Source of the DNA: Sphingomonas taxi
Lineage (GTDB): Bacteria; Pseudomonadota; Alphaproteobacteria; Sphingomonadales; Sphingomonadaceae
Assembly (NCBI RefSeq): GCF_000764535.1
Contig: NZ_CP009571.1
Location: forward strand, 2,351,001 to 2,415,000
Direction of reading: 5' to 3'
Length of the DNA stretch: 64,000 nucleotides
In this document: positions 11,240-19,497 of the stretch, piece by piece
How the letters are laid out: each line of letters opens with the position of its first letter
Numbering within the stretch: position 1 is the stretch's first letter
Position numbers and translations under genes: made by a program
Notes under the pieces: generated by a model
Told to the model about the DNA's origin: nothing
The model's input: the letters and a program-made list of their open reading frames with translations, nothing else
Database searches by the model: none

Positions 11240-11923
11240 ATGAGCGACACCATTACGCTCGCAGCCGAGACGCGCGACCGGGTTGGCAAGGGAGCCTCCC
11301 GGGCGCTGCGTCGTGACGGCCGCGTCCCCGCCGTGATCTACGGCCAGAACAAGGAACCGACCTCGGTTCACCTCGAAGAGAAGGCGCTGACCAAGGCGCT
11401 GATGACCGGTCACTTCATGACCTCGGTCATCATGATCGACGGACAGCGGACGCTGGCCAAGGACGTGACCTTCCACCCCGTCACCGATCGCCCAATCCAC
11501 GTCGATTTCCTGCGCATCGGCGAGCACACCGAAGTCACCGTCGCGGTGCCGATCGTATTCACCGACGAAGACGATGCCCCCGGCATCAAGCGCGGTAACG
11601 GCGTGCTCAACATCACCCGCCACGAGATCGAGCTGGTCGTCGACGCCGCCGACATCCCGAGCGAGATCAGCATCTCGCTGAAGGGCCTCGAGATCGGCGA
11701 TTCGATCCACATCAGCGACGTCAAGCTGCCCAAGGGCGCCAAGCCGGCGATCGACGACCGCGACTTCGCGATCGCCACGATCGTGCCGCCGACCGTCCCG
11801 ACCGCGCAGGACGAGGCGCTCGACGCCGAGGTCGCCGAGACCCAGGCCGCCGAGGCTGCTGCCGACGCCGAGCCGAACGACGACGACAACGACGACGACA
11901 AGATCACCACCCAGAAGAACTAA
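11240..11923 (+). CDS. rplY: 50S ribosomal protein L25/general stress protein Ctc
   Basis: 227 residues, the long L25/TL5 form. The N-terminal L25 domain contains '[20 protein letters not shown]', which binds 5S rRNA. The C-terminal TL5 beta domain includes '[16 protein letters not shown]' and '[12 protein letters not shown]'. It ends in an acidic, Ala/Asp-rich tail of about 45 residues. The ATG at 11240 is preceded by GGAAGG at good spacing; an upstream in-frame start at 11177 has no such support. A rho-independent terminator follows. Confidence 0.96.
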   Translation: MSDTITLAAETRDRVGKGASRALRRDGRVPAVIYGQNKEPTSVHLEEKALTKALMTGHFMTSVIMIDGQRTLAKDVTFHPVTDRPIHVDFLRIGEHTEVTVAVPIVFTDEDDAPGIKRGNGVLNITRHEIELVVDAADIPSEISISLKGLEIGDSIHISDVKLPKGAKPAIDDRDFAIATIVPPTVPTAQDEALDAEVAETQAAEAAADAEPNDDDNDDDKITTQKN

Positions 11924-11954
11924 GCTGGGTGCCGCCACGGCGGCGTCGGAACCG

Positions 11955-11989
11955 GGGCAGGGCAGCGGCAACGCTCCCCTGCCCTTTTT
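11955..11989 (+). terminator. Rho-independent terminator after rplY
   Basis: An 8-bp GC stem (GGGCAGGG / CCCTGCCC at 11955-11962 and 11977-11984) with an inner AGCG/CGCT pairing is followed by TTTTT. It lies 31 bases past the rplY stop. Confidence 0.88.
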
Positions 11990-12018
11990 CGTGGCCGGGC
12001 CGCTATCCCACCCACCCC

Positions 12019-12125
12019 GTCACCCCGGACTTGTTCCGGGGTCCACCGGGCGGCTAGGAGCAGAACCAGAGCCTCCAGCCGTTCTCCCAGCCGCGGAGTG
12101 GACCCCGGAACGAGTCCGGGGTGAC
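12019..12125. repeat. Inverted repeat element, family R1 (copy 1)
   Basis: 107 bases running from GTCACCCCGGACTTGTTCCG to its complement GGAACGAGTCCGGGGTGAC. It ends 19 bases before the pth start codon, so it would lie in the pth leader or promoter. Four more copies are in the window. Confidence 0.88.
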
Positions 12126-12144
12126 GAGGAAGAATAGGAACGTC

Positions 12145-12714
12145 ATGCAGATCTGGGCCGGGCTCGGCAATCCGGGGCCGCAATATGCGATGCACCGGCA
12201 CAATGTCGGCTTCATGGCGATCGACCTGATCGCCGACATGCACGGCTTCGCGCCGGTCCGGAAGCAGTTCCAGGGCTGGACGCAGGAGGGCCGCGTCGGC
12301 AGCGAGAAGGTGCTGCTGCTCAAGCCCGCCACCTTCATGAACGAGAGCGGCCGCGCGATCGGCGAGGCGCTGCGCTTCTACAAGCTCGGCCCCGACGCGC
12401 TCACCGTCTTCCACGACGAGCTCGACCTCGCGCCGTTCAAGGTGAAGGTGAAGCGCGGCGGCGGCACCGCCGGGCATAACGGGCTGCGCTCGACCGACCA
12501 GCATCTCGGCCCCGACTTTCGCCGCGTCCGGATCGGCATCGGCCATCCCGGCCACAAGGACCGCGTCACCGGCTACGTCCTCGGCAATTACGCCAAGACC
12601 GAACTCGATCCGCTCGCCGACATGCTCGGCGCGATCGGGGCGGAGGCGCCATGGCTCGCCGCGGGCGACGACGTCCGCTTCATGAACGACGTCGCTCTAA
12701 GGCTCGCCCAATGA
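12145..12714 (+). CDS. pth: Peptidyl-tRNA hydrolase
   Basis: 189 residues, normal for bacterial Pth. Near the N-terminus 'GLGNPGPQYAMHRHNVGFMAID' contains the substrate-contact asparagine and the catalytic His of RHNVG. 'KPATFMNESG' and 'FHDELDLAPFKVKVKRGGGTAGHNGL' are also signature regions, including the conserved Asp of HDELDL. The enzyme frees tRNA from prematurely released peptidyl-tRNA. The ATG at 12145 has AGGAA upstream. The stop overlaps the next start (ATGA), as expected for an operon with the oxygenase-like gene. Confidence 0.97.
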   Translation: MQIWAGLGNPGPQYAMHRHNVGFMAIDLIADMHGFAPVRKQFQGWTQEGRVGSEKVLLLKPATFMNESGRAIGEALRFYKLGPDALTVFHDELDLAPFKVKVKRGGGTAGHNGLRSTDQHLGPDFRRVRIGIGHPGHKDRVTGYVLGNYAKTELDPLADMLGAIGAEAPWLAAGDDVRFMNDVALRLAQ

Positions 12715-13313
12715 CCGTCCGCACCCTGTTCGCCACCCGCTTCTACGAGGACGATCTCGGCGACGCCGCGCTGCTCGCGGAACTGGAGGACGCCTCCCTC
12801 GACCTCGCGCGCGAGGATCGCGCCGGCGTCGCCTGGTCGAAGGCGCACGGCTATCGCGGCTATACCTCCTATGCCTCGCTCAACGACCTGCCATCGCGCG
12901 ACCCGCGCTTCGCCGATCTGGTGAGACTGCTCAACAAACATGTCGCGCGCTTCGCCGACGCCTGCGCCTTCGATCTCGGCGGTCGCAAGCTCAAGCTCGA
13001 CAGTTTGTGGGTCAACGTCCTGAAGCCCGGCGGCAATCATTCGGGCCATATCCACCCGCACAGCGCGGTCAGCGGCACCCTCTATGTCGCGACGCCGCCG
13101 GGCGCGGGCGCGCTCAGGCTCGAGGATCCGCGGTTGCCGATGATGATGGCCGCCCCCACCCGCCGCGCCGATGCCGACGAGAGCCACGCCACCTTCGTCT
13201 ATGCCGAGCCGAAGCCGGGCAGCGTCTTCCTGTGGGAAAGCTGGCTGCGCCACGAGGTCGTCCCCAATGCCGCCAAGGGCGAGCGGATCAGCATCAGCTT
13301 CAACTATCGCTGA
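12711..13313 (+). CDS. Putative 2OG-Fe(II) oxygenase (TIGR02466-like)
   Basis: 200 residues. 'GNHSGHIHPHSAVSGTLYV' around residue 110 and 'FLWESWLRHEVVPN' near 180 supply an HxH pair and a distal His, and the C-terminal 'ERISISFNYR' ends in the arginine/strand typical of double-stranded beta-helix dioxygenases. This matches the TIGR02466 group of presumed 2-oxoglutarate/Fe(II) oxygenases, whose substrate is unknown. Coupling to pth by an ATGA overlap hints at a translation-related role, but that is inference. Confidence 0.8.
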   Translation: MTVRTLFATRFYEDDLGDAALLAELEDASLDLAREDRAGVAWSKAHGYRGYTSYASLNDLPSRDPRFADLVRLLNKHVARFADACAFDLGGRKLKLDSLWVNVLKPGGNHSGHIHPHSAVSGTLYVATPPGAGALRLEDPRLPMMMAAPTRRADADESHATFVYAEPKPGSVFLWESWLRHEVVPNAAKGERISISFNYR

Positions 13314-13370
13314 GCGGTCATGCGGCTGCCGCAATTGGCCGGCAGCTTCGCCGCATCGGGAGGCGATACG

Positions 13371-13697
13371 ATGCGGCTGGCGATCATGATGGCGTTGCAG
13401 GCGGCACCGGTGGCGGGACCGCCGCTGCCAGCCGAACTTCGCCCGATCAGACCCGCGCCGGCGCCGTCGACGGTGCCCTGCGGCACCCCCGACCGGCGCG
13501 GCGACATCGTCGTCTGCGGCCGCGCGGCGGGCGCCGACCGCCTGCCGCGGCTCGACGAGACCCGCTACGCCGAACGCCCGATCCGCGCCGTCACGACGCT
13601 CGGCAAGACCCGCCTCTCGGCCGAGGCGGAACAAGGCAGCCTGCCGAACGGCCAGAGCGCCCCACGCGCAATGCTCCGCCTCAAGATGCCGTTCTGA
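13371..13697 (+). CDS. Hypothetical secreted protein with a 'GDIVVCGR' motif
   Basis: 108 residues if the ATG at 13371 is used; this start has GGGAGG 7 bases upstream, while the upstream ATG at 13320 lacks a clear site. The N-terminus (MRLAIMMALQAAPVAG) looks like a weak signal peptide. The middle has 'VPCGTPDRRGDIVVCG' with two cysteines that could form a disulphide, a pattern common in uncharacterised periplasmic proteins of sphingomonads. No catalytic motif is visible. Confidence 0.6.
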   Translation: MRLAIMMALQAAPVAGPPLPAELRPIRPAPAPSTVPCGTPDRRGDIVVCGRAAGADRLPRLDETRYAERPIRAVTTLGKTRLSAEAEQGSLPNGQSAPRAMLRLKMPF

Positions 13698-13754
13698 CGG
13701 CGCGCGACCGCGCCCCTCATCGATCGTTCATCCCGTCCCGCTACCACCGTCCCC

Positions 13755-13907
13755 ATGCGTTTCACCAAACAGCAGATCGGTCTTGCCGCCGTCGTCCTGC
13801 TCGCGCCCGGCGGCTTCGTGCTGGGTGCGACCCTGCTCGCCAATCGGTACCGCAAGCGTCTCGCGGCGAAGGCAAATGAGCCCCCCGACCCCCCGGTCGT
13901 TTCCTGA
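13755..13907 (+). CDS. Small single-pass membrane protein (50 residues)
   Basis: A 50-codon open frame. One hydrophobic segment (QIGLAAVVLLAPGGFVLGATLLAN, residues about 7-30) is followed by the basic stretch RYRKRLAAKA and a proline-rich tail. This fits a one-helix inner-membrane protein with its C-terminus in the cytoplasm. No convincing Shine-Dalgarno is seen, so the call is tentative. Confidence 0.45.
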   Translation: MRFTKQQIGLAAVVLLAPGGFVLGATLLANRYRKRLAAKANEPPDPPVVS

Positions 13908-13992
13908 ACGGAACGTTGTTTCAGGTTCATGCAACCGCGCCTAACAGGATGACGTTGATGCAACACGATTTTCAAAAAACGGGAGTGTTACC

Positions 13993-14298
13993 ATGCGAAA
14001 TCTGATGCTTGCGATGGGCTGTGCGGCGATGGTGGTGCCGGCGACGATGATCGTCCCGGTGTCGAAGGCCGATGCGCAGCGCCATAAGTATCGCGAATGG
14101 CGCGACGATCGCGGCCGTATCCGCTGCCGCAAGCCCGACGGCACCACCGGCGCCGTGGTCGGCGCGGTCGGCGGCGCGCTGCTCGGCCGGACGATCGACA
14201 CCCGCGGCGACCGCACGGTCGGCACGCTCGGTGGCGCGGTCGCCGGTGGCCTGCTCGGCCGCGAGATCGACCGCGGCGGCAAGCGTCGCTGCCGCTGA
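13993..14298 (+). CDS. Glycine-zipper 2TM-domain protein
   Basis: 101 residues. It has a cleavable signal peptide (MRNLMLAMGCAAMVVPATMI..ADAQ), a short charged stretch 'RHKYREWRDDRGRIRCRKP', and a Gly/Ala repeat region (TTGAVVGAVGGALLGRTID and LGGAVAGGLLGREID). The latter is the duplicated GxxxG glycine zipper of Rick_17kDa/2TM proteins. It is probably periplasmic or outer-membrane associated. The gene stands alone with GGGAG upstream. Confidence 0.8.
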   Translation: MRNLMLAMGCAAMVVPATMIVPVSKADAQRHKYREWRDDRGRIRCRKPDGTTGAVVGAVGGALLGRTIDTRGDRTVGTLGGAVAGGLLGREIDRGGKRRCR

Positions 14299-14396
14299 AC
14301 CGAGACCTTTTTCGGTCGACGGGGGCGTCGCGAGGCAACTCGCGGCGCCCCTTTTGCGTATCGCTTCGGACCAATCCCACGATGGAGACCGACGAT

Positions 14397-14822
14397 ATGG
14401 TAACGCGCAGCGCTTCGGCGAGCTACGAAGGCCTCGGCAAGGACGGCAAGGGCAAGATCACGACCCAGTCGGGCGTGCTGTCCGACACGCAATATGGCTT
14501 CAACACCCGCTTCGAGGATGGCGCCGGCACCAATCCGGAAGAACTGATCGCCGCGGCGCACGCCGGCTGCTTCACGATGGCGCTCGCCTTCGCGCTGGCC
14601 GGAGCGGGCCACAGCCAGGGCAATCTCAAGACCGACGCCAAGGTCACGCTCGACAAGGACGGCGACGGCTTCACCATCACCAAATCGGCGCTGACCCTCA
14701 CCGGCCATGTCGAGGGCATCGACCAGGCCGAATTCGAACGGATCGCCAACGAGGCCAAGGCCGGCTGCCCGGTCTCCAAGGTGCTGACCTGCGAGATCAC
14801 GCTCGCCACCACCTTCGGCTGA
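14397..14822 (+). CDS. OsmC family peroxiredoxin-like protein
   Basis: 141 residues. Two family cysteines are visible, in 'AAHAGCFTMAL' and 'AKAGCPVSKVL', as expected for the OsmC/Ohr thiol-peroxidase fold; the sequence is closer to the OsmC group than Ohr. It would reduce organic hydroperoxides in the cytosol. The ATG at 14397 has GGAG nine bases upstream; an in-frame ATG 15 bases earlier (14382) lacks this. Confidence 0.9.
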   Translation: MVTRSASASYEGLGKDGKGKITTQSGVLSDTQYGFNTRFEDGAGTNPEELIAAAHAGCFTMALAFALAGAGHSQGNLKTDAKVTLDKDGDGFTITKSALTLTGHVEGIDQAEFERIANEAKAGCPVSKVLTCEITLATTFG

Positions 14823-14865
14823 TCCCGGCGCGTCCCTGGCGAAAGGCCAGGGACGCATTCTCTGG

Positions 14866-15087
14866 TCAGAAGATCCCGCCGCCCAGGCTCAGCCGGATCG
14901 CGAAGATCACGATCAGCACCAGATTGAGGTTGCGCCCGCCGTTCGACGACGACAGCGCGCCGAATGCCGCGCCGACGATGCCGATCGGAATGACGAGCCA
15001 GTTCATCCAGCCGAGCAGCGGAATGAACGCGACCAGCCCGAGCACCAAAGTGACGAAGCCGATCGCGATGGAGACGATGTTGAGCAT
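14866..15087 (-). CDS. Small two-to-three-helix membrane protein, hypothetical
   Basis: 73 residues, almost entirely hydrophobic. Helices cover about residues 3-24 and 27-45, and a third covers the C-terminus (NLVLIVIFAIRLSLGGGIF). A short polar 'SSSNGGRN' links the last two. It is convergent with the OsmC gene. No family is recognised. Confidence 0.65.
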   Translation of the reverse strand: MLNIVSIAIGFVTLVLGLVAFIPLLGWMNWLVIPIGIVGAAFGALSSSNGGRNLNLVLIVIFAIRLSLGGGIF

Positions 15088-15196
15088 GGCCCGAATATGG
15101 CCTTCGTCCCCGCACGGGACAAGCCGGGCCGACGTGACGTAGTGTTAACCGGATTCACCGGTGGCGTCTTAACGGTGGCTGCGCCATCTCATTGCG

Positions 15197-15916
15197 GTGA
15201 CTGCGATTCGCCCCCTCCTCTTGCTCGCGCTGGCACTGACCGCGTGCAGCAAGCAGCCTGCCTCGCAGCAGGATCTCGACAGCCTCGACCAGGAACTCAC
15301 CGCCGCCGGCCCCGGCAACCAGCGCGATCCCGCGCTGACCGCGGCGTTGCGCGACCAGATCATGGTCGATCCGGCGCTGACGCAGAGCGCCAACACCAAC
15401 GTCGTCCGCCCGCCGAGCCGCCCCGATCCGCTGTCCGCGCCACCCGAACCGGTGATCGCCACCCCCGACCGCGTCGCGGCGGCCGACCTCAAGCCGACCC
15501 CCGCCGCCAAAGGCGACTGCCCCGCCTGCCGCAAGGCCGACGGCGCGCTGACCTTGGGCGAACTCGCCAGCCGGCAATCGGCGGCCGGCGCCCCCTGCGC
15601 GGCGCGCGTCACCTATTCGGCCGGCTGGGCAAATCGCCTGCCCGCCGCGGTGCCGCTCTACCCGGACGCCCGCGTCCGCGAGGCGGCGGGCAACGACGCC
15701 TGCGGCCTGCGCGTCGTCAGCTTCGCGAGCAGCGCCCCGGTCGGCCGCATCCTCGATTGGTATAACGCCCGCGTCACCCGCGCCGGCTATTCGGCCGAGC
15801 ATCAGGCATCGGGCGCGCAGCACGTCCTCGGCGGCACCCGTGGCAACGCGGCTTACGTCGTCTACGTCAGCGCCGATCCCGCCGGCGGCAGCCAGGTCGA
15901 CCTGATCGTCCGCTAA
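15197..15916 (+). CDS. Hypothetical lipoprotein
   Basis: 239 residues starting at GTG. The N-terminus RPLLLLALALTACSK is a lipoprotein signal with lipobox LTAC. After a Pro/Ala-rich linker there is a Cys pair (CPACRKADG) and a C-terminal domain from about residue 135 containing 'VPLYPDARVREAAGND' and 'ILDWYNARVTRAGYSAEH'. That layout resembles small stand-alone ligand-binding domains seen in sphingomonad lipoproteins. Function is unknown. Confidence 0.7.
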   Translation: MTAIRPLLLLALALTACSKQPASQQDLDSLDQELTAAGPGNQRDPALTAALRDQIMVDPALTQSANTNVVRPPSRPDPLSAPPEPVIATPDRVAAADLKPTPAAKGDCPACRKADGALTLGELASRQSAAGAPCAARVTYSAGWANRLPAAVPLYPDARVREAAGNDACGLRVVSFASSAPVGRILDWYNARVTRAGYSAEHQASGAQHVLGGTRGNAAYVVYVSADPAGGSQVDLIVR

Positions 15917-16034
15917 ATCTCCCTTGCCCGCAGGTGGGAAGACGCGCCGCCTTGCTATCCCACCACCCCGGACCATATTGTGCAATGCAGCATCACACGC
16001 TTGGTGGCGGTCCTGTCCCTTTCGGAGTGCGCGC

Positions 16035-17111
16035 ATGCGACGTTTGTCAGACACGATCAGCCGGCTCGCCGCGGCGCAGGGCCAGCAGCAGCCCTGGACG
16101 GGCGGCAGCGATCGGCTCGGCCAGCTCAGCGGCTTCGGCCGCAATCCCGGCAATCTGCTCGCGCGCACCTATGTCCCCGATTCGGTGACGGCAAAGCCGG
16201 CGCTGGTCGTCGTGCTGCACGGCTGTACGCAAACCGCCGAGGGCTATGATGCCGGTGCCGGCTGGTCGCGGCTCGCCGACGAGCATGGCTTCGTCCTGCT
16301 CTTCCCCGAGCAGCAGCGCGCCAACAATCCCAACCTCTGCTTAAACTGGTTCGCGCCCGAAGACGTCAGCCACGACCATGGCGAGGCCTTTTCGATCCGC
16401 GAGATGATCGCGGCGATGATCGACGCGCACGACGTCGATCCCGCCCGCGTCTTCGTCAACGGCCTGTCCGCGGGCGGCGCGATGACCGCGGTGATGCTGG
16501 CGACCTATCCCGAAGTGTTCGCCGGCGGCGCGATCCTCGGCGGCCTGCCGTACGGCACCGCGAGCGGGGTGATTCAGGCGCTCGACCGGATGCGCGGCCA
16601 CAACATGCCCGACGCCGCTGCGCTCGGCACGCTGGCGCGCGACGCCTCGGCGCATCGCGGCGTTTGGCCGACGCTGTCGATCTGGCACGGCGACGCCGAC
16701 GCGACGGTCGACCAGACCAATGCCGAGGCGCTGCTGACCCAATGGCGCGCGCTGCATCAGGTCGCGGCGCGGCCCGACGTCGAGGCGGCGCAGGGCAACC
16801 ACGCCTATCGCGGCTGGCAGGATGCCGCCGGCCGGGTGGTGATCGAGGATCATCGCATCCACGGCATGGGCCACGGCACGCCGATCGCGGCGCACGGCCC
16901 GGAGGCATGCGGCACGCCCGGCCCGTTCATGCTCGACGTCGGCCTGTCCTCGACGCGCCGCATCGCCGCCTTCTGGGGCATCGCCCCGGCGCTGGCCGCG
17001 CCGTCGCGCGGCACCGCCAGACTGACGCGGGTCGCCACGCCGACGCGCGAACCGACCGGCGTCGCCGGCGTCATCAACGACGCACTTCGCGCCGCCGGGT
17101 TGCTGCGCTAG
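16035..17111 (+). CDS. PHB depolymerase family esterase
   Basis: 358 residues. The alpha/beta-hydrolase core begins with 'ALVVVLHGCTQTAEGYD', followed by 'VFVNGLSAGGAMTAV' (lipase box GLSAGG with the nucleophilic Ser), 'IWHGDADATVDQTN' (acid) and 'HGMGHGTPI' (catalytic His). This is the extracellular PHB depolymerase/feruloyl-esterase-like family. No clear signal peptide precedes it; the start MRRLSDTISRLAA resembles intracellular or non-classical members. The substrate could be polyhydroxyalkanoate or an acetylated/feruloylated polysaccharide. It is a single gene followed by a repeat-rich spacer. Confidence 0.88.
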   Translation: MRRLSDTISRLAAAQGQQQPWTGGSDRLGQLSGFGRNPGNLLARTYVPDSVTAKPALVVVLHGCTQTAEGYDAGAGWSRLADEHGFVLLFPEQQRANNPNLCLNWFAPEDVSHDHGEAFSIREMIAAMIDAHDVDPARVFVNGLSAGGAMTAVMLATYPEVFAGGAILGGLPYGTASGVIQALDRMRGHNMPDAAALGTLARDASAHRGVWPTLSIWHGDADATVDQTNAEALLTQWRALHQVAARPDVEAAQGNHAYRGWQDAAGRVVIEDHRIHGMGHGTPIAAHGPEACGTPGPFMLDVGLSSTRRIAAFWGIAPALAAPSRGTARLTRVATPTREPTGVAGVINDALRAAGLLR

Positions 17112-17201
17112 GACGCTCCCCCGGTTGATGGCCGAGGGGGCCCCGCTTGACGCCACCTTATCGCCGACGCGAGCCGGAATACGCATAGCGTTACCCCACC
17201 A

Positions 17202-17289
17202 GTGCTCCTGCGAACGCAGGAGCCCAGGAGTCCCACTCGGTACAGACGTTGCTCTGCTTGACCCTGGGTCCCCGCCTGCGCGGGGACAC
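17202..17289. repeat. Inverted repeat, family R4 (copy 2)
   Basis: It begins GTGCTCCTGCGAACGCAGGA, as in the complement of copy 1, and ends TCCCCGCCTGCGCGGGGACA. The inner parts 'GCCCAGG' and 'CCTGGGT' also pair. Confidence 0.7.
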
Positions 17290-17353
17290 GTGGAGGGCGA
17301 GGAAGCGTTCCGCGCTCCCTGGTTCCTGGCACCGACGCATCCTCACCCCCTCC

Positions 17354-17458
17354 GTCACCCCGGACCCGTTCCGGGGTCCACCGGGCCGCAAGGGGACGGC
17401 ATCATCACAAGCCGTTCTCCTCGCCGCGGGGTGGACCCCGGAACAAGTCCGGGGTGAC
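17354..17458. repeat. Inverted repeat element, family R1 (copy 2)
   Basis: 105 bases from GTCACCCCGGACCCGTTCCG to GGAACAAGTCCGGGGTGAC with the conserved internal 'GGTCCACCGGGCCGCA' and 'GTGGACCCC'. Confidence 0.88.
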
Positions 17459-17530
17459 GGAGGGGGGGCAAACAACCGAGCTCAAACCCCCGCATTCCCT
17501 TGCACCCAATAGTCCTCTAGGGCTGGCACC

Positions 17531-17920
17531 ATGCCTCTTCTGTTCGTCATGATCGGCGGTGCCCTCGGCTCCGCCGCGCGTTATCTCACCGGCCGCGCCG
17601 CGCTTGCCGCGTTCGGGCCGGACTTTCCCTACGGCACGCTCGCCGTCAATCTCGTCGGCGGGCTGCTGATGGGCGTGCTCACCGCCATCCTCGCCCGCAG
17701 CGGCAGCCTCGCCGAACCGTGGCGCCTGTTCCTCGGCGTCGGCGTGCTCGGCGGCTTCACCACTTTCTCCAGCTTCAGCCTCGACGCCGTCGCGATGATC
17801 GAGCGCGGCGCACTCGCCCCCGCCTTCGGCTACGTGCTGGTGTCGGTGATCGGCTCGATCGCCGCGCTGTTCGCCGGGCTCGCCGCCACCCGCGCCCTGC
17901 TTGCCGGAGCCAGCGCATGA
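17531..17920 (+). CDS. crcB: Fluoride ion channel CrcB/Fluc
   Basis: 129 residues with four predicted membrane helices, the usual size of a Fluc subunit. Diagnostic motifs are 'GGALGSAARYL' at the start, 'YGTLAVNLVGG' (pore Asn) and 'LGGFTTFSSFS' (the Phe/Thr/Ser track). It works as a dual-topology dimer exporting fluoride across the inner membrane. No fluoride riboswitch is recognised upstream. Its stop overlaps the pseudouridine synthase start (ATGA). Confidence 0.95.
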   Translation: MPLLFVMIGGALGSAARYLTGRAALAAFGPDFPYGTLAVNLVGGLLMGVLTAILARSGSLAEPWRLFLGVGVLGGFTTFSSFSLDAVAMIERGALAPAFGYVLVSVIGSIAALFAGLAATRALLAGASA

Positions 17921-19044
17921 GCGACGCCAAGAACGACACCCGCGACGGCGTTCGCCAGTTCAACGTCGGCTATGACGACGACGGCATCCGCCTCGACCGC
18001 TGGTTCAAGCGCCACCTGCCCGAGACGAGCTTCACCACCGTCGCCAAATGGGCGCGCACCGGCCAGCTCCGCGTCGACGGCTCGCGCGTCACGCCGGGCG
18101 ACCGGATCAAGGCCGGCCAGACGCTGCGCGTACCGCCCCCCGAACCGGTGATCGAGGACACCCCCGACGCCCCCCGCCCCAAGCGCGAACGCCCGCCGCT
18201 GAGCGAGGACCAGATCGCCTATGCCCGCGAGATGGTGATCCACAAGGACCTCCAGGCGCTCGTGCTCAACAAGCCGCCCGGCCTCGCGACGCAGGGCGGC
18301 ACCAAGACCTCCGAACATGTCGACGGCCTGCTCGACGCGCTGCAATATGATGCGGAGGGGCGGCCCAAGCTCGTCCACCGGCTCGACAAGGATACGTCGG
18401 GGGCGCTGCTCGTCGCGCGCACCAGCCGCGCCGCCGCCTTCTTCGCCAAGGCCTTCTCGGGCCGCACCGCGCGCAAGGTCTATTGGGCGCTGGTCGTCGG
18501 CGTCCCCTCGATCGACGACGGCATGGTCGACCTGCCGATCGGCAAGCAGCCCGGCACCGGCGGCGAGAAGATGCACGTCGACGAGGAGAATGGCCAGGCC
18601 GCGCGCAGCCGCTATCGCGTCGTCGAGCGCGCCGGCAATCGCTGCGCCTGGGTCGAGCTGCAACCCTTCACCGGCCGCACCCATCAGCTGCGCGTCCATA
18701 TGGCGGCTATCGGTCATCCGATCGTCGGCGACGGCAAATATGGCGGCGCCGCGGCGTTCCTGACCGGCGGCGTCAGTCGCAAGATGCACCTGCACAGCCG
18801 CCGCATCCGCGTCGACCACCCCGACGGCGGCAGCATCGACGAGACCGCGGACCTGCCGACGCATTTCGCCGAAAGCCTCGCCACGCTGGGCTTCGACATC
18901 GCCAGGGGCGACGCGATGCCGTTCGAGGAACCGAAGAAAGGCCCGCCCCCCAAGGCGGTGCTCAAGCAGCGCGCCAAGGCGCACGCCAAATCGATGCGCA
19001 AGGAACATCGCGGCGAACGCCGCCGCCGCGGCAGCCCCGACTGA
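17917..19044 (+). CDS. RluC/RluD-family 23S rRNA pseudouridine synthase
   Basis: 375 residues. An N-terminal S4 RNA-binding domain (DGIRLDRWFKRHLP...LRVDG, about 20-75) is followed by the catalytic domain with 'VHRLDKDTSGALLVA', whose Asp is the nucleophile, and by 'LQPFTGRTHQLRVH'. A long basic C-terminal tail (about 25 residues, KQRAKAHAKSMRKEHRGERR) may add RNA affinity. The order matches RluC, which modifies several 23S rRNA positions, but RluD-like specificity cannot be excluded. It is coupled to crcB. Confidence 0.9.
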   Translation: MSDAKNDTRDGVRQFNVGYDDDGIRLDRWFKRHLPETSFTTVAKWARTGQLRVDGSRVTPGDRIKAGQTLRVPPPEPVIEDTPDAPRPKRERPPLSEDQIAYAREMVIHKDLQALVLNKPPGLATQGGTKTSEHVDGLLDALQYDAEGRPKLVHRLDKDTSGALLVARTSRAAAFFAKAFSGRTARKVYWALVVGVPSIDDGMVDLPIGKQPGTGGEKMHVDEENGQAARSRYRVVERAGNRCAWVELQPFTGRTHQLRVHMAAIGHPIVGDGKYGGAAAFLTGGVSRKMHLHSRRIRVDHPDGGSIDETADLPTHFAESLATLGFDIARGDAMPFEEPKKGPPPKAVLKQRAKAHAKSMRKEHRGERRRRGSPD

Positions 19045-19095
19045 GTTGGGGGGAGCGCGGCTGGCGAGGCGCGCCCCCTTCACCCCAAACTACCC

Positions 19096-19200
19096 GTCAC
19101 CCCGGACTTGTTCCGGGGTCCACCGCGCCGCAAGCGCGCGCTTCCGCCTCCAGCCGATCTCCTCGCCGCTGAGTGGACCCCGGAACCAGTCCGGGGTGAC
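19096..19200. repeat. Inverted repeat element, family R1 (copy 3)
   Basis: 105 bases, GTCACCCCGGACTTGTTCCG at the left and GGAACCAGTCCGGGGTGAC at the right, with internal 'GGTCCACCGCGCCGCAA' and 'GAGTGGACCCC'. Confidence 0.88.
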
Positions 19201-19394
19201 GGGGTGGGTCAGGCACCGTCCCGTATTCCCCGGGCGCGCCAACATGAGAACGCGCAGGTCTGTCCTACACCCCGCCGACCGGTGTATGACCGAACAATGC
19301 ACACGCCGCCTGCCCCCATAGTCCCGCCCGCGCGGCAGTACGCAGGTCCCGTGACGCCCTTCCACATTCGCCGCCGCACAGCCATCATATCAAA

Positions 19395-19436
19395 AACGGA
19401 AACGATACCACCGGATCGTTTCCGTTAAGGTGTCCA
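19395..19436 (+). repeat. Stem-loop unit 'AACGGAAACGAT' (copy 1) with AAGGTGTCCA tail
   Basis: Perfect 12-base arms AACGGAAACGAT (19395-19406) and ATCGTTTCCGTT (19415-19426) enclose an 8-base loop and are followed by AAGGTGTCCA. It lies about 60 bases upstream of the HAD phosphatase gene. A second copy in the opposite orientation is at 34016-34057. It may be a protein-binding palindrome or a small mobile repeat. Confidence 0.7.
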
Positions 19437-19497
19437 TGTTGTCCATGTCGTCCAACACCCTCTTCACCGCTCCGGCGCCGCCCGCTACGGCAACACG

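Larger units (their letters stand above)
17112..17530. other. Repeat-rich spacer between the esterase gene and crcB
   Basis: This 419-base stretch holds one R4 element and one R1 element and no credible gene. The open frames crossing it are artefacts of the repeats. Confidence 0.7.
19045..19497. other. Intergenic region with an R1 repeat and a distinct stem-loop
   Basis: 453 bases without a credible gene. They contain R1 copy 3 (19096-19200) and the stem-loop unit at 19395-19436. The rest, about 19201-19390, shows nothing recognisable. Confidence 0.7.

Noticed and set aside
17202..17458. Clustered repeats that could suggest a CRISPR array
   Set aside because: The units are two different inverted-repeat elements of 88 and 105 bases, not short direct repeats with equal spacers, and no cas gene is present.
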